This document shows, piece after piece, positions 42,170 through 51,707 of a stretch of 64,000 nt of DNA; the first letter of the stretch is position 1, and each line of letters begins with the position of its first letter. The notes under the pieces are model-generated. The model worked only from the letters and a program-made list of their open reading frames with translations. It ran no database searches and was not told where the DNA came from. A program made the translations under genes and the position numbers. This DNA is from Martinezella lusitana. Its GTDB lineage: Bacteria; Pseudomonadota; Alphaproteobacteria; Rhizobiales; Rhizobiaceae. The stretch is from contig NZ_WUEY01000023.1 of the NCBI RefSeq assembly GCF_010668395.1, forward strand, positions 1 to 64,000, in the 5' to 3' direction.

Positions 42170-43558
42170 ATGCTTTCGAATCGTGCACTCGCCAGCGTCA
42201 CATTCTATCCCTACTGGCTCGACACGGCCGGCGCTCCCAAACCCGAGGCGCCGCTGATCGGGAAAACGGAGACGGACCTTCTCATCGTCGGGGGCGGGTT
42301 CACCGGGCTTTGGGCCGCGATAATAGCCAAGGAGGCCAACCCGGAACGGGATGTCCTGCTGATCGAAGCCGAGACGATCGCGTCTGGAGCTTCGGGGCGG
42401 CCCGGAGCGATCGTATCGACCTCGGTAATGCATGGGCTGCACAACGCAATTCGGATCTTCCCCAGGGATCTGGCGCAGCTTGAGGTGCTCGGTCAGAACA
42501 ATATTGCCGGATTCCTCAGGACGATTGCCCAGCACCAGATCGATTGCGACGCCGAATGGAACGGCGAGTTGACCGTTGCCGTGGGCCGCGAAAACCTTCC
42601 GACCCTTCGCGAGGAATACGAGCTTCACAGGACGCACGGTCATGAGGTGCAGTTGCTGGATGCTCAGGCAACGCGCGCAGAGGTCAATTCGCCCTTGTTC
42701 GAAGGTGCACTTTGGGCGCGCAAGAACAGCGGCACCTTGCATCCGGCAAAATTGGCCTGGGGCCTGAAACGCGCGGCTCTGTCGCTTGGCGTGCGCATTC
42801 ATGAGCACAGCCCGCTCAAGCGCCTCGAGGATGAGGGCAACGCGGTGACCGTTACCTCGCGCGACGGCGAGATCCGCGCCAGGCAGGTCCTGCTGGCAAC
42901 GAACGCCTTCGCCGCCGGTCATGATCGCATCAAGAAGCGCGTCGCCATGGTTCGCGACCGTATCCTGATGACCGAGCCGCTGACCCCCGAGCAGATGGAC
43001 CGCATCGGCTGGCGCAATCGCCAAGGCATCTATGATACGCGCACGCAGCTCAACTACATGCGGCTTACCCGCGACAACCGAATATTGTTCGGAGGGCGTC
43101 TGGGCTACTTCTACGGCAGTCCTCGCGATCCCGAGCTCGACCGGACGCCGGCCCCTTACGGCCGGCTGGCCGACGCATTTTTCCGCACGTTTCCCCAGCT
43201 CGACGATATTCGCTTCACTCACGCATGGAGCGGCCCCATCGCGCTTACCACCCGCATGGCCGTGCATTTCCAGACCTATCACGGCGGCAAGATGATCTAT
43301 GCGGGCGGCTATTCCGGTTTCGGCGTTTCCGCCAGCCGTTTCGGTGCGGAGATCGGGCTGGCGAAGCTTGCCGGCTCCGAACGGCCGGAACTGAACCTCG
43401 AATTTGCGCGGACGATGCCGAACGTCATTCCACCCGAGCCTTTCCGTTATCTGGGCGCGTGCTTGACCATGCATGCGCTCGATACGGCCGACAGCAAGGG
43501 AGGCTGGCGCAAACTCTGGCTGAAGATCGTCGGAAGCCTGGGCTTTCCTCTATCCTGA
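42170..43558 (+). CDS. FAD-dependent oxidoreductase (gamma-glutamylputrescine-oxidase/PuuB-like)
   Basis: A 462-residue DAO-family flavoprotein. The FAD motif V-G-G-G-F-T-G-L-W is preceded by an N-terminal Y-P-Y-W-L-D segment, characteristic of the PuuB/OrdL group. G-G-Y-S-G-F-G-V lies near the C-terminus. It probably oxidises an amine or gamma-glutamyl amine to the aldehyde that the next gene's product converts. An ATG at 42146 is possible but has no ribosome site. No gamma-glutamylputrescine synthetase gene is seen here. Confidence 0.82.
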   Translation: MLSNRALASVTFYPYWLDTAGAPKPEAPLIGKTETDLLIVGGGFTGLWAAIIAKEANPERDVLLIEAETIASGASGRPGAIVSTSVMHGLHNAIRIFPRDLAQLEVLGQNNIAGFLRTIAQHQIDCDAEWNGELTVAVGRENLPTLREEYELHRTHGHEVQLLDAQATRAEVNSPLFEGALWARKNSGTLHPAKLAWGLKRAALSLGVRIHEHSPLKRLEDEGNAVTVTSRDGEIRARQVLLATNAFAAGHDRIKKRVAMVRDRILMTEPLTPEQMDRIGWRNRQGIYDTRTQLNYMRLTRDNRILFGGRLGYFYGSPRDPELDRTPAPYGRLADAFFRTFPQLDDIRFTHAWSGPIALTTRMAVHFQTYHGGKMIYAGGYSGFGVSASRFGAEIGLAKLAGSERPELNLEFARTMPNVIPPEPFRYLGACLTMHALDTADSKGGWRKLWLKIVGSLGFPLS

Positions 43559-43579
43559 CCCCGGAAACTGGAGCTTGAC

Positions 43580-45022
43580 ATGACTGACCTCCATCGTGAC
43601 GAAACCATTTTTATCAACGGCGTTTGGGAGCGCGGCGAAGCACCGGCGGCCATCGAGGTTCTTGATCCTTCCACCGGAGCTCCAGTCACCCGGATCGCCG
43701 CCGCTCGTCCGGAAGACGTCAGCCGCGCCGTTTCCGCTGCGGAACATGCGTTTCCGAGCTGGGCTGCAATGCCGTCTGCGATGCGGGCACACTATCTGCG
43801 CGGCTTTGCCCGCGGACTGGAACGCCACGCCGACGAATTGCGTGTCATCCAGATGACGAACGGCGGCAAGCCGCGTCCCGAGGCTGAAATCGACTTGGGC
43901 GACGCCGTGGCGACATTTGATTATTACGCAAAACTCGCCGATACGCTCGACGAGCGCCAGGATGCGCGGTCAAGCCTCGGCGAGGGAGCGCACAGGGGGC
44001 GTGTGCGGCATGAAGCGATCGGTCCCGTCGGCTTGATCGTGCCATGGAACTTCCCGCTGGTGACGAGCGCCTGGAAGATTGCCCCTGCTCTCGCCGCCGG
44101 TTGCACCGCCGTTCTCAAGCCATCCGAGGCAACGCCGCTCGCCGAACTGATTTATGGCGTCATTGCCAACGAGATCGGCCTGCCGCCGGGTGTGCTCAAT
44201 ATCGTCACCGGCGCGGCAGAGGTCGGCATGGCGTTGACCGGCGCCCGCGCCTTGCGAAAGATTTCGTTTACCGGGTCCAACGCCGTCGGAACGAAAGTCA
44301 TGGCGGCCGCGTCGGCGCATGGGCTGCCGGTGACGCTGGAGCTTGGCGGAAAATCCGCCATCGTCGTGACAGAAGACGCCGATCTCGCGCTTGCCGTCGA
44401 GTGCGTCGCGCTCGGGATATTCTTCAACGCGGGGCAGGTTTGCTCGGCAACCTCGCGCCTGCTTGTTCACGAGGCGATCGAGGCAAAGCTGATGGAGGCG
44501 CTCGTCGAGCGTGTTCGCGGCATGGCCGTTGCCTCTCCTTTTGCCGGGCGTTGCGATATGGGTCCGCTGACCACTGCCGCGCAATTCCGGAAGGTGCTCA
44601 ATTATTTCGACGTAGCACGCAGCGAAGGCTGCGATTGCATCACCGGCGGTCATGCGCTCGGCGAGGGCCATCTTGTCGCGCCGACCATCTATCGCAACGT
44701 TAAGACCACCAGCCGGGTATGGGCCGAGGAAATATTCGGCCCGGTGCTTGCGACGCGCAGCTTCGCCACGGACGCGGAAGCGATCGAACTTGCCAACGCG
44801 TCCAGCTACGGGCTGGCCGGAAGCGTCGCCGCGGGTGACGCCGATCGGGCGGGACGCATCGCCGACAAACTCGAGGCGGGGCATATCTGGGTGAACACGC
44901 CGCAGATCGTCTATCCCGAAAGCGCGTGGGGCGGCTTCAAGGCCAGCGGCATCGGCCGCGAACTCGGCCCATGGGGACTGGCGGGCTTTCAGGGCGTGAA
45001 GCACATCACCGCGGCCGCCTGA
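43580..45022 (+). CDS. Aldehyde dehydrogenase (aminoaldehyde type)
   Basis: A 480-residue aldehyde dehydrogenase with Cys in N-A-G-Q-V-C-S-A and Glu in L-E-L-G-G-K. It resembles the aminobutyraldehyde/betaine aldehyde branch, like the enzyme at 20.0 kb. GGAG precedes the ATG, 21 bases after the flavoprotein stop. It should oxidise the aldehyde from the preceding flavoenzyme to an acid such as 4-aminobutyrate. Confidence 0.88.
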   Translation: MTDLHRDETIFINGVWERGEAPAAIEVLDPSTGAPVTRIAAARPEDVSRAVSAAEHAFPSWAAMPSAMRAHYLRGFARGLERHADELRVIQMTNGGKPRPEAEIDLGDAVATFDYYAKLADTLDERQDARSSLGEGAHRGRVRHEAIGPVGLIVPWNFPLVTSAWKIAPALAAGCTAVLKPSEATPLAELIYGVIANEIGLPPGVLNIVTGAAEVGMALTGARALRKISFTGSNAVGTKVMAAASAHGLPVTLELGGKSAIVVTEDADLALAVECVALGIFFNAGQVCSATSRLLVHEAIEAKLMEALVERVRGMAVASPFAGRCDMGPLTTAAQFRKVLNYFDVARSEGCDCITGGHALGEGHLVAPTIYRNVKTTSRVWAEEIFGPVLATRSFATDAEAIELANASSYGLAGSVAAGDADRAGRIADKLEAGHIWVNTPQIVYPESAWGGFKASGIGRELGPWGLAGFQGVKHITAAA

Positions 45023-45090
45023 AGCTTTATTCGAGACGAACCGCAAAGTGAGGCTCCTTTGCGGATCTGGTTCATATCAGGGAGAGAGGC

Positions 45091-46767
45091 ATGACCATTA
45101 CCGCAGATACCATCATCCGCAACGGTGCGATCCGCACCATGGATGCGGATCGTCCACTGGCGCAAAGCATAGCCATTATCGGCAATCGGATCGTACGGGT
45201 CGGCTCGGAGGCGGAATGCGAGGTGCTGCGGGGACCGAAAACACAGGTCATCGACGCCAAGGGCGCGACCATCCTGCCGGGCTTCAACGAAGCGCATCTG
45301 CATATATTCGGCGGCAGCGTGTCGCTGCAGCAGCTTCCGGTCGCCGATGTTAAGGGTATTGACGAACTGAGAGCGCGGATTACCGCCTGGCGCGCGCAAA
45401 ATCCGGAGCTGGATTTTATCGTCGGACACTCCGCTCCCTACAACTTCATCACCGACGAGCGGATGCCGCGCCGCGAGGATCTCGATGCCGCCTGCCCGGA
45501 CATTCCGTTGCTCATTGCCTCCGCCGACCACCATACTGGCTGGGCCAATACGCTGGCATTGACACTGGCCGGAATCGACAAGGGCGCGGACGTCGGGCAC
45601 GGCAGCGAGGTCGTCACCGGGCCGGATGGCCTTGCGACCGGCGAACTGCGCGAGGCGCCGGCGATGAACCGGGTCTATGCCCTTTCGCCGTCCGGCGGTC
45701 GGGACCAGCTGGGCGCCGTCACGACGGCGGAGGATTCCGGCATCACGCAGGAACAGCGCGCAAGCGATATCGCAGCCTTGCGCGAAGGGCTGGCCTATTG
45801 CGCGCGCAACGGCATCACGTCGATCCAGAACATGGACGGCAACTACTACCAGCTCGACATGCTGCGCGAACTGCAGGCAAAGGATGCGCTGCCGATCCGT
45901 GTTAGGGTGCCGTATCTGCTCAAGCCCGGCACTCCGGCGGCGGAGATCAGGGCTGCCGCCGATTGGCGGCAGGAGTTTCAGAACGATTTCCTGACCTGCG
46001 ATTTCGTCAAGATCTTTGCCGATGGCGTGGTGGAATCGGGCACCGCCGTGCTGGTCGATGGTTATACCGACGCACCCGACCATAACGGCACGCAGCTGTT
46101 CTCCGATAAAGACCTCAACGAGGCGATTGCCTTTGCCGACAGCCTGGGCCTGCAGGTCGCGGTCCACGCTATCGGCGATGGTGCCGTCAGGCAGGTCCTC
46201 AATGCCTATGAGGTCGCCCGTACGGCCAACGGGCCACGCGATTCACGCCATCGCATCGAACATATCGAGCTGCTCCAGGAAAGCGACTTTCCTCGCTTCG
46301 CCGAATTGGGCGTGGTCGCCTCGATGCAGCCTTCCCATCCGCCGGGCGCAATGGATTTTCCGGTGGAAACCTATCTCCCCCGGATCGGTCGCGAGCGCGA
46401 AGACATCGCATTCCGTACCCGCGAGCTTCTGGAGAGCGGAGTCCCTCTCGTCTTCTCATCCGACTGGCCGGTCTCCCGGCTCGAGCCGCTTGCCAGCATT
46501 CAGGCAGCGGTCAACCGCAAGCCCTGGCATGACGGCGGCAAGGACCAGTCGGTGACGCTCAATCAGGCGTTGCATGCCTATACACGTGCAGGCGCCTGGG
46601 TTGAATTCCAGGAAGACCGGAAGGGCAAGCTAGCGCCGGGCTATCTCGCCGACATCGTCATTCTCGATGCGGACCTGACGAGCGTGCCGAGCGATGAACT
46701 CTCCGGCGTATTGCCGGTGATGACGATCTGCAACGGGAAGGTCATCTATCGGGATGACGAATTCTGA
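45091..46767 (+). CDS. Amidohydrolase-superfamily enzyme (YtcJ-like)
   Basis: A 558-residue enzyme of the PF07969/YtcJ group. Metal ligands are in H-L-H-I-F-G-G near residue 70 and H-A-I-G-D-G-A near 355, and the conserved Asp is in S-S-D-W-P-V near 455. It hydrolyses amide or imine bonds, substrate unknown. GGGAGAG precedes the ATG, 68 bases after the aldehyde dehydrogenase. Its membership of the polyamine operon suggests an acylated amine as substrate; this is inference. Confidence 0.85.
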   Translation: MTITADTIIRNGAIRTMDADRPLAQSIAIIGNRIVRVGSEAECEVLRGPKTQVIDAKGATILPGFNEAHLHIFGGSVSLQQLPVADVKGIDELRARITAWRAQNPELDFIVGHSAPYNFITDERMPRREDLDAACPDIPLLIASADHHTGWANTLALTLAGIDKGADVGHGSEVVTGPDGLATGELREAPAMNRVYALSPSGGRDQLGAVTTAEDSGITQEQRASDIAALREGLAYCARNGITSIQNMDGNYYQLDMLRELQAKDALPIRVRVPYLLKPGTPAAEIRAAADWRQEFQNDFLTCDFVKIFADGVVESGTAVLVDGYTDAPDHNGTQLFSDKDLNEAIAFADSLGLQVAVHAIGDGAVRQVLNAYEVARTANGPRDSRHRIEHIELLQESDFPRFAELGVVASMQPSHPPGAMDFPVETYLPRIGREREDIAFRTRELLESGVPLVFSSDWPVSRLEPLASIQAAVNRKPWHDGGKDQSVTLNQALHAYTRAGAWVEFQEDRKGKLAPGYLADIVILDADLTSVPSDELSGVLPVMTICNGKVIYRDDEF

Positions 46768-46775
46768 TTTGCGCT

Positions 46776-46800
46776 GCCCGTCGGCACTTCGTCGGCGGGC
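46776..46800 (+). terminator. Hairpin after the amidohydrolase gene
   Basis: GCCCGTCG and CGGCGGGC form an 8-bp stem with one G-T pair and a nine-base loop, nine bases after the stop. There is no T-run. Confidence 0.4.
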
Positions 46801-46932
46801 TCCAGTCCTTCACGGATTTTCTCGTGGGGCTGCAAGTTGTGATCGCCCGGCCCCCTCCGTCCGGAGGAACAATCTGATGCCGCAGCCATTCCCCTTTCAG
46901 CTCTTACGAGCCGAACAGCAAAGGAGAATGCT

Positions 46933-47331
46933 ATGAATACGAGAACCATCGTTTCAGCGGCGGCCGCCTTTGGCCTTCTCGCTGGGTCAGCCTTCGCGCA
47001 ATCCTCGACGGTCACAGGGGCCGCGGGCGGTGCGGTTACCGGTGCCGTCGTGGGCGGTCCCGTGGGTGCCGCCGTCGGCGGTGTGGCGGGCGCCATTGTC
47101 GGAAGCGCAATCGATCCGCCGCCGCAGAAGGTCGTCACCTATGTCGAGGAACAGCCGGCGCCTGCGGCCGAGGCCGTCGTGCAGGACAAGATCGTCGTCG
47201 GTCAGCCGCTGCCCGAGGCCGTTGTCGTAACACCGGTCCCAGACAACCCAACCTACGCCTATGCGGTCGTCAACCATGAGCGAGTGATCGTTCAGCCGGA
47301 GACGCGCAAGGTCGTCAAGATTATCGAATAG
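46933..47331 (+). CDS. Small exported glycine-zipper protein (DUF1236-like)
   Basis: A 132-residue precursor: signal peptide to about residue 23 (S-A-F-A-Q), then a Gly/Ala/Val zipper with repeated G-x-x-x-G, a Pro-rich linker, and a C-terminal segment like DUF1236 (V-G-Q-P-L-P, Y-A-Y-A-V-V-N). Such proteins are common in Rhizobiales and are of unknown function, probably envelope-associated. AAGGAG precedes the ATG. It is monocistronic and unrelated to either flanking operon. Confidence 0.8.
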   Translation: MNTRTIVSAAAAFGLLAGSAFAQSSTVTGAAGGAVTGAVVGGPVGAAVGGVAGAIVGSAIDPPPQKVVTYVEEQPAPAAEAVVQDKIVVGQPLPEAVVVTPVPDNPTYAYAVVNHERVIVQPETRKVVKIIE

Positions 47332-47341
47332 TCTTATCGGA

Positions 47342-47364
47342 AAGGGCCTCTTATGGAGGCCCTT
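47342..47364 (+). terminator. Hairpin between convergent genes
   Basis: AAGGGCCTC-ttatg-GAGGCCCTT is a perfect 9-bp stem 10 bases after the glycine-zipper gene and 20 bases before the stop of the convergent LacI gene. It could act in both directions. Confidence 0.6.
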
Positions 47365-47383
47365 CTCGCATCGGCCCTTCCAG

Positions 47384-48505
47384 TCAGGCCGAGCCGCGAA
47401 GCATGATTTCTCCATGCAGCAATATGGTCGAAGCGTCGACCGCCGTCACATTCCCATCGTCCTGGTCGATCATGCGAAACAGAAGATCCATGGCACCCTG
47501 GGCAATCTGCTTGTAGTCCTGCGCGACGGTCGTGATAGGCGGACAGGCGTAGCGCGACAACGGGTGATCGTCATGGCCGGCAATTCTCAGCTCGCCCTGG
47601 CCGGTCTGTCCGACCTTGATACCGGCACGATATGCCGCAGCAATCGCGCCAAAGGCAATCCGATCGTTTGCACATAAGATGGTGTTGGTCGGAAAACCGC
47701 CGCTTTCGATGAACCGGACCGTCTGCTCGAAGCCGAACCGCTCGAAATCCCAGGTGTCGCCGGTTGAAATCGGCAGAACGACCGGCTCCTTGTTCAACTG
47801 CCGCATCGCATCGACATAGGCCTGCTCTCTCGTTCTGGCATTGGTGTTGACCAGAGGCATGCCCAGATAGCAGGGCGGCTCGCCCGACCGGCACAGATAC
47901 TCCACCATCAGCTTGAAGCTTTGGCGATTGTCCGTGCCGACGAACGGAGAAGTGTCGTCCAGAGGAGAGTCGACATAGATGAGAGGGATGGATTGTCCCA
48001 GGGCATGCAGGGTATCTTGCTGAGACTTGGCGCCAAGTGCCGCGATAACGGCGCCGGCGACGTTCATCGATCGCAACGTTTCGATCGCGCGGGCTTCGAG
48101 TGCCGGGTCGCCGTCCGACGAGAGGACGAATGCAAGATAACCGGAACCGTTGGCGATGACTTCGATGCGGCGGGTCAGCGCCATGTAGAACGGATCGGTC
48201 GTGTCGGGAACGATGATTCCGAGAATGTTGCTGCGGCGGCGATTGAGGTTCACGGCGAAGATATTGGGTCGGAAGCCGCTATCCTTCAAAGCGGCCTCGA
48301 TGATGTCGCGCGTTTTCTTCCTTACGGATGTGGGGTCGTTGAAGTACTTCGATACCGTTGGTCTGGACAGCCCGACAAACTCGGAAAAGTCCTCCATGGT
48401 CTTGATGGGCTTTTCTGACAACCCTTGTTCCACCCTGCAGTTATCGATCTGGATCTTAGGCACTTCTTTCGGGGCCCTGTTCAGCACCCGTCCGGAAATC
48501 GTCAC
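47384..48505 (-). CDS. LacI-family transcriptional repressor
   Basis: A protein of up to 373 residues. The helix-turn-helix (E-F-V-G-L-S-R-P-T-V-S-K-Y-F-N-D) lies at residues 40-60, preceded by an unusual N-terminal extension. The GTG at 48505 overlaps the GatZ-like stop by four bases; later in-frame starts (TTG or the ATG at 48397) would give a more typical length but have poor ribosome sites. The effector domain is the ribose-binding-protein fold. As the last gene of the sugar operon it probably represses its own promoter through the palindrome at 54309-54322. Confidence 0.88.
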   Translation of the reverse strand: MTISGRVLNRAPKEVPKIQIDNCRVEQGLSEKPIKTMEDFSEFVGLSRPTVSKYFNDPTSVRKKTRDIIEAALKDSGFRPNIFAVNLNRRRSNILGIIVPDTTDPFYMALTRRIEVIANGSGYLAFVLSSDGDPALEARAIETLRSMNVAGAVIAALGAKSQQDTLHALGQSIPLIYVDSPLDDTSPFVGTDNRQSFKLMVEYLCRSGEPPCYLGMPLVNTNARTREQAYVDAMRQLNKEPVVLPISTGDTWDFERFGFEQTVRFIESGGFPTNTILCANDRIAFGAIAAAYRAGIKVGQTGQGELRIAGHDDHPLSRYACPPITTVAQDYKQIAQGAMDLLFRMIDQDDGNVTAVDASTILLHGEIMLRGSA

Positions 48506-49779
48506 CGGCAGGCTTCGAAATAGTCTTCCAAAACAAGGTCGATCGCGTCAAGGGCGAGTGCCTCGGCGCGCGGCACAATTTTGCCTTGGCGAACCGATTG
48601 ATAGCTTGGGCGCAAGTATTGACTGATCAGCGTTTCGGGAATGTCGAGGCCTTCCAGCAGCGCGAAAAGCGACGTCACGGCCTCCGCGATTTCATGCTGC
48701 GGCCAGTAGTAGCGGATGCGGTCGCTGTAGCTGAAATGACGTTGGATGTGCCGCTCGAAATCCGAGCCATGGTAGTATTTTTCCCAGTTCCTGGGGTCGT
48801 GCGTCAGGACCCGTTCGATGACGGCGACAAGCGTTTCCGGCCGTTTGTCCGGGAACAGGAATTCGGCGATCCGATCGAGGCCGTAATAGGCTTCCCGAAG
48901 CGCGAAGGTGAGACCCGGCCCCACCTTCAGGATCGCAAAGCCGTCCAGCACCAGTTGCCGAAGCGCATCGCGGCTCTGATAGTCGGTGGAATGGGCTTCG
49001 AAGACCAGGCCAGGCAGGCTCGCGAGCGTCTCGCTCAGGGCGGCTGCTTTCTCGGGAATGTAAGCGATCACGTTCTCGTTGCCGAACTCGACGCCCGGCT
49101 GGACGACCGCACCGACGACGCGGGAGAACGCCTCGGTCACGCCGGCCGCCTCGAAGGCGCGGCGATGAACGGCAATCGTTTCAAGGGCCGCCTCCGGCTT
49201 GGTCACCTCCAGAACGTCGAGCTCCTCCATCGCACCGCCCGGAATGGGAACTTCGGTGCCGACGATGTAAACGGGCTTCACGCCCGGCACCTCCCGAAGC
49301 GTCTCTTCCGCGACTGCCGCAAGACGGGCGGCACGCTCCGCCGTCAGGGCATCGGGGAGGGCGACCGGCTCGCCGGCGCAGCCCATGCTGGTATCGAGAT
49401 GCAGTTTGGTGAACCCCGCCTCGGCATAGGCCCTGATCATCTCGCAGGCCTTCGCCATCGCCTCATCTGCCGGCAGCGTTTTCCAGGGATTTGGGCCAAG
49501 GTGATCGCCGCCAAGGATCAATCGTTCCAGTGGAAAACCTGTCTTTGCGGCAATCTTTTCGACAAACTCCTTGAAGCCGGCAGGCGTCATGCCCGTGTAG
49601 CCGCCGTCCTGGTTCACCTGATTGCAGGTGGCTTCCACGAGCAGGTGGCAATCCTTGCGCTTGGCATGCAGCATCGCCGCTTCGATAACGGTCGGATGCG
49701 CCGAGCAGATCGAGGGGATACCCTTGAGGCTCGCGCGGTCGCGCCAGGTCGAGATGTCGGACAGATAGCTGGTCTGCAT
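48502..49779 (-). CDS. GatZ/KbaZ-like protein, probable ketose-6-phosphate 4-epimerase
   Basis: A 425-residue TIM-barrel protein of the GatZ/KbaZ family (S-A-H-P-T-V-I-E-A-A, G-G-D-H-L-G-P-N-P-W, T-K-L-H-L-D-T-S-M-G). GatZ was first known as a non-catalytic partner of tagatose-bisphosphate aldolase, but no GatY/KbaY aldolase gene is here. Homologues in Agrobacterium polyol pathways have been reported, as I recall, to be D-tagatose 6-phosphate 4-epimerases. With the PfkB kinase that makes a short route to fructose 6-phosphate. The ATG at 49779 is preferred over a TTG at 49788. Confidence 0.83.
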   Translation of the reverse strand: MQTSYLSDISTWRDRASLKGIPSICSAHPTVIEAAMLHAKRKDCHLLVEATCNQVNQDGGYTGMTPAGFKEFVEKIAAKTGFPLERLILGGDHLGPNPWKTLPADEAMAKACEMIRAYAEAGFTKLHLDTSMGCAGEPVALPDALTAERAARLAAVAEETLREVPGVKPVYIVGTEVPIPGGAMEELDVLEVTKPEAALETIAVHRRAFEAAGVTEAFSRVVGAVVQPGVEFGNENVIAYIPEKAAALSETLASLPGLVFEAHSTDYQSRDALRQLVLDGFAILKVGPGLTFALREAYYGLDRIAEFLFPDKRPETLVAVIERVLTHDPRNWEKYYHGSDFERHIQRHFSYSDRIRYYWPQHEIAEAVTSLFALLEGLDIPETLISQYLRPSYQSVRQGKIVPRAEALALDAIDLVLEDYFEACR

Positions 49780-49780
49780 G

Positions 49781-50725
49781 TCAGGCAATTCCTTGTGAGT
49801 CTATAAGGGAACGAAGCTCGGCCTCCGTCGAGGCACCCTCCATCGGGCCGGCCTTCGTGACCGCCCTCGCTCCCGATGCATTGGCGTAGCGGAGGGCATC
49901 GGCAGGGCTTGCCCCTCTCAGCCAGAAGGTGACGAAGGTGGCGCCGAAGCAGTCGCCGGCCCCTGTGGGATCGACTTCCTCGACCTCGAAGCCCGGAAGA
50001 TGCAGATGCAGTTCCGCATCGTGATAGGTGGCACCCGCGGCGCCACGCTTGATGACGATGGCCTTGATCCCGCGTCCCAGAAGATCCGCGACGGCCTCCG
50101 TCTCGGTCTGGGCCGTGGTAAACAGGAACAGTTCCTCGCCGCTCGGCAGGAACAGGTCCGTTTTCGAAAGCACCGTCCGCAGCGCTTCGCGCATGCCGGG
50201 CGTATCGAGAATTTCCGCGCGCAGGTTAGGATCGAAGGAGACGGTTCCGCCGTTCGCCTTGATCCGCTCGACCGCCGTCAGCACGCTTTCGACCACGCTT
50301 GGAGAATAGAGCGCGGTGCCCATGACGTGCATGTGGCTGCAACCGTCGACGAGCGCCAGCGTCTTCTCCGACAGCGTGATCGTGCCGCAGGCGCTGTGGC
50401 GAATGTTGAAGACGAAAGCGCGGCTGCCGTCCTCGCGATAGCGCACGAAGGCGCTGCCTGTCGTGCCCTGGGGAACGACTTCGATGCCCGAAATATCGAC
50501 GCCGTCTTCCTGCAGCCGATTGGTGTTCACCCAGCCGAAATCGTCATCGCCGACGCGCGAGATGATGGCGCAGGGCTGTCCGAGCTTGCCGACCTGATCG
50601 ATGAAGATGGCCGGCGCTCCGGACGGGAAGGGGCCAATCAGCGGGACCGCTTCGCGGAAACCGTTTCCGCGATCGGTGGCAACGATTTCGACCAGGATTT
50701 CGCCGATGGTAAGGACTTTCGACAT
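49781..50725 (-). CDS. PfkB-family sugar kinase (probable tagatose-type ketose kinase)
   Basis: A 314-residue ribokinase-fold kinase. The N-terminal S-G-A-P-A segment (PfkB signature 1 region) and the C-terminal D-P-T-G-A-G-D-C-F with catalytic Asp are present. It phosphorylates a sugar, probably a ketose entering through the adjoining importer. Start at 50725 was chosen because upstream residues lack the family fold. It is next to the GatZ-like gene, consistent with tagatose kinase followed by 4-epimerase. No polyol dehydrogenase is in the operon, so a free ketose may be the substrate. Confidence 0.85.
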   Translation of the reverse strand: MSKVLTIGEILVEIVATDRGNGFREAVPLIGPFPSGAPAIFIDQVGKLGQPCAIISRVGDDDFGWVNTNRLQEDGVDISGIEVVPQGTTGSAFVRYREDGSRAFVFNIRHSACGTITLSEKTLALVDGCSHMHVMGTALYSPSVVESVLTAVERIKANGGTVSFDPNLRAEILDTPGMREALRTVLSKTDLFLPSGEELFLFTTAQTETEAVADLLGRGIKAIVIKRGAAGATYHDAELHLHLPGFEVEEVDPTGAGDCFGATFVTFWLRGASPADALRYANASGARAVTKAGPMEGASTEAELRSLIDSQGIA

Positions 50726-50744
50726 GGTGCAATGGTGCCCTGAT

Positions 50745-51707
50745 TTACTGCTTGGCTCGTTTCGCGCGCACATCCAGATAGACGGCCACCAGGATAACGA
50801 CGCCCTTGACGATGAGTTGGTAGAAATAGGGAACGGACAGCATATTCATGCCGTTGTTGAGAACGCCGATGATGAGCGCCCCAATCAACGTGCCGACCAT
50901 GGTGCCAACACCTCCCGAAAGGCTTGTACCACCAAGGACGGCAGCCGCGATAGCATCCAGTTCGTAGCTCATTCCCGCATTGGTTTGCGCTGAGAAGAGC
51001 CGGGAGGAGAGAAGGATGCCGCTGATGGCCGACATGACGCCGGAGATCATGAAGATGGTGATCTTCAGCCTGTCGACCTTGATGCCGGAATAGAGCGCCG
51101 CTTCCTTGTTGCCGCCCGTCAGATAGGCCCTGCGTCCGAACGTGGTCTTGCTGAGGAGAATATGGTTGAACACGAACAGCACAGCCACGAACCAGATGAC
51201 GATCGGAATGCCGATGAAGCTCTGGGTGCCGATCGCCGTCCAGCTCGGGTCCATGATCATCGCCGGGGCGCCGTTGGTCGGAAGGCTGACGAGGCCGCGG
51301 TAAATCCCCATGGTCGCCACCGTGACGATGAAGGATGGCAGCATGAGCTTTGCCGTCAGCGCGCCGTTCACCAGGCCGAGTGTCGCGCCGGCAAGGACGG
51401 TTATGACGATGGCGGGCACGAAGCCGAGGCCGAAAAGAATGCATTGCGCTCCGACCATGCCGGCAACCGCGATGATGGAGCCGATCGAAAGGTCGATCTC
51501 GCCGAGCAGGATGACCCATGTCATGCCGAAGGCGGCAATGGCGATGACGGCCACCTGTTGAAGAATGTTCAGGAAATTGGCGACCGACATGAAGCGCCCG
51601 TTGGTGAGGGAAAAGATCACGCAAAGGGCAACGAGCGACAAGAAGATGCCGCCGTACTGCTTGAGGGCTCGGCTATAGGCAGCGTTGGCTGCGCTGGTGT
51701 TGCTCAT
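50745..51707 (-). CDS. Sugar ABC transporter permease (RbsC-like)
   Basis: A 320-residue BPD_transp_2 family permease with about nine hydrophobic spans. G-E-I-D-L-S-I-G-S near residue 70 and G-G-T-S-L-S-G-G-V-G near 266 are family landmarks. The start overlaps the ATPase stop by four bases (ATGA). It forms the homodimeric channel of the importer. Confidence 0.9.
   Translation of the reverse strand: MSNTSAANAAYSRALKQYGGIFLSLVALCVIFSLTNGRFMSVANFLNILQQVAVIAIAAFGMTWVILLGEIDLSIGSIIAVAGMVGAQCILFGLGFVPAIVITVLAGATLGLVNGALTAKLMLPSFIVTVATMGIYRGLVSLPTNGAPAMIMDPSWTAIGTQSFIGIPIVIWFVAVLFVFNHILLSKTTFGRRAYLTGGNKEAALYSGIKVDRLKITIFMISGVMSAISGILLSSRLFSAQTNAGMSYELDAIAAAVLGGTSLSGGVGTMVGTLIGALIIGVLNNGMNMLSVPYFYQLIVKGVVILVAVYLDVRAKRAKQ

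Noticed and set aside
48397..48505. LacI start at the later ATG (48397)
   Set aside because: It would cut close to the helix-turn-helix and lacks a ribosome site; the GTG overlap with the upstream gene is more typical, though a start between them cannot be excluded.
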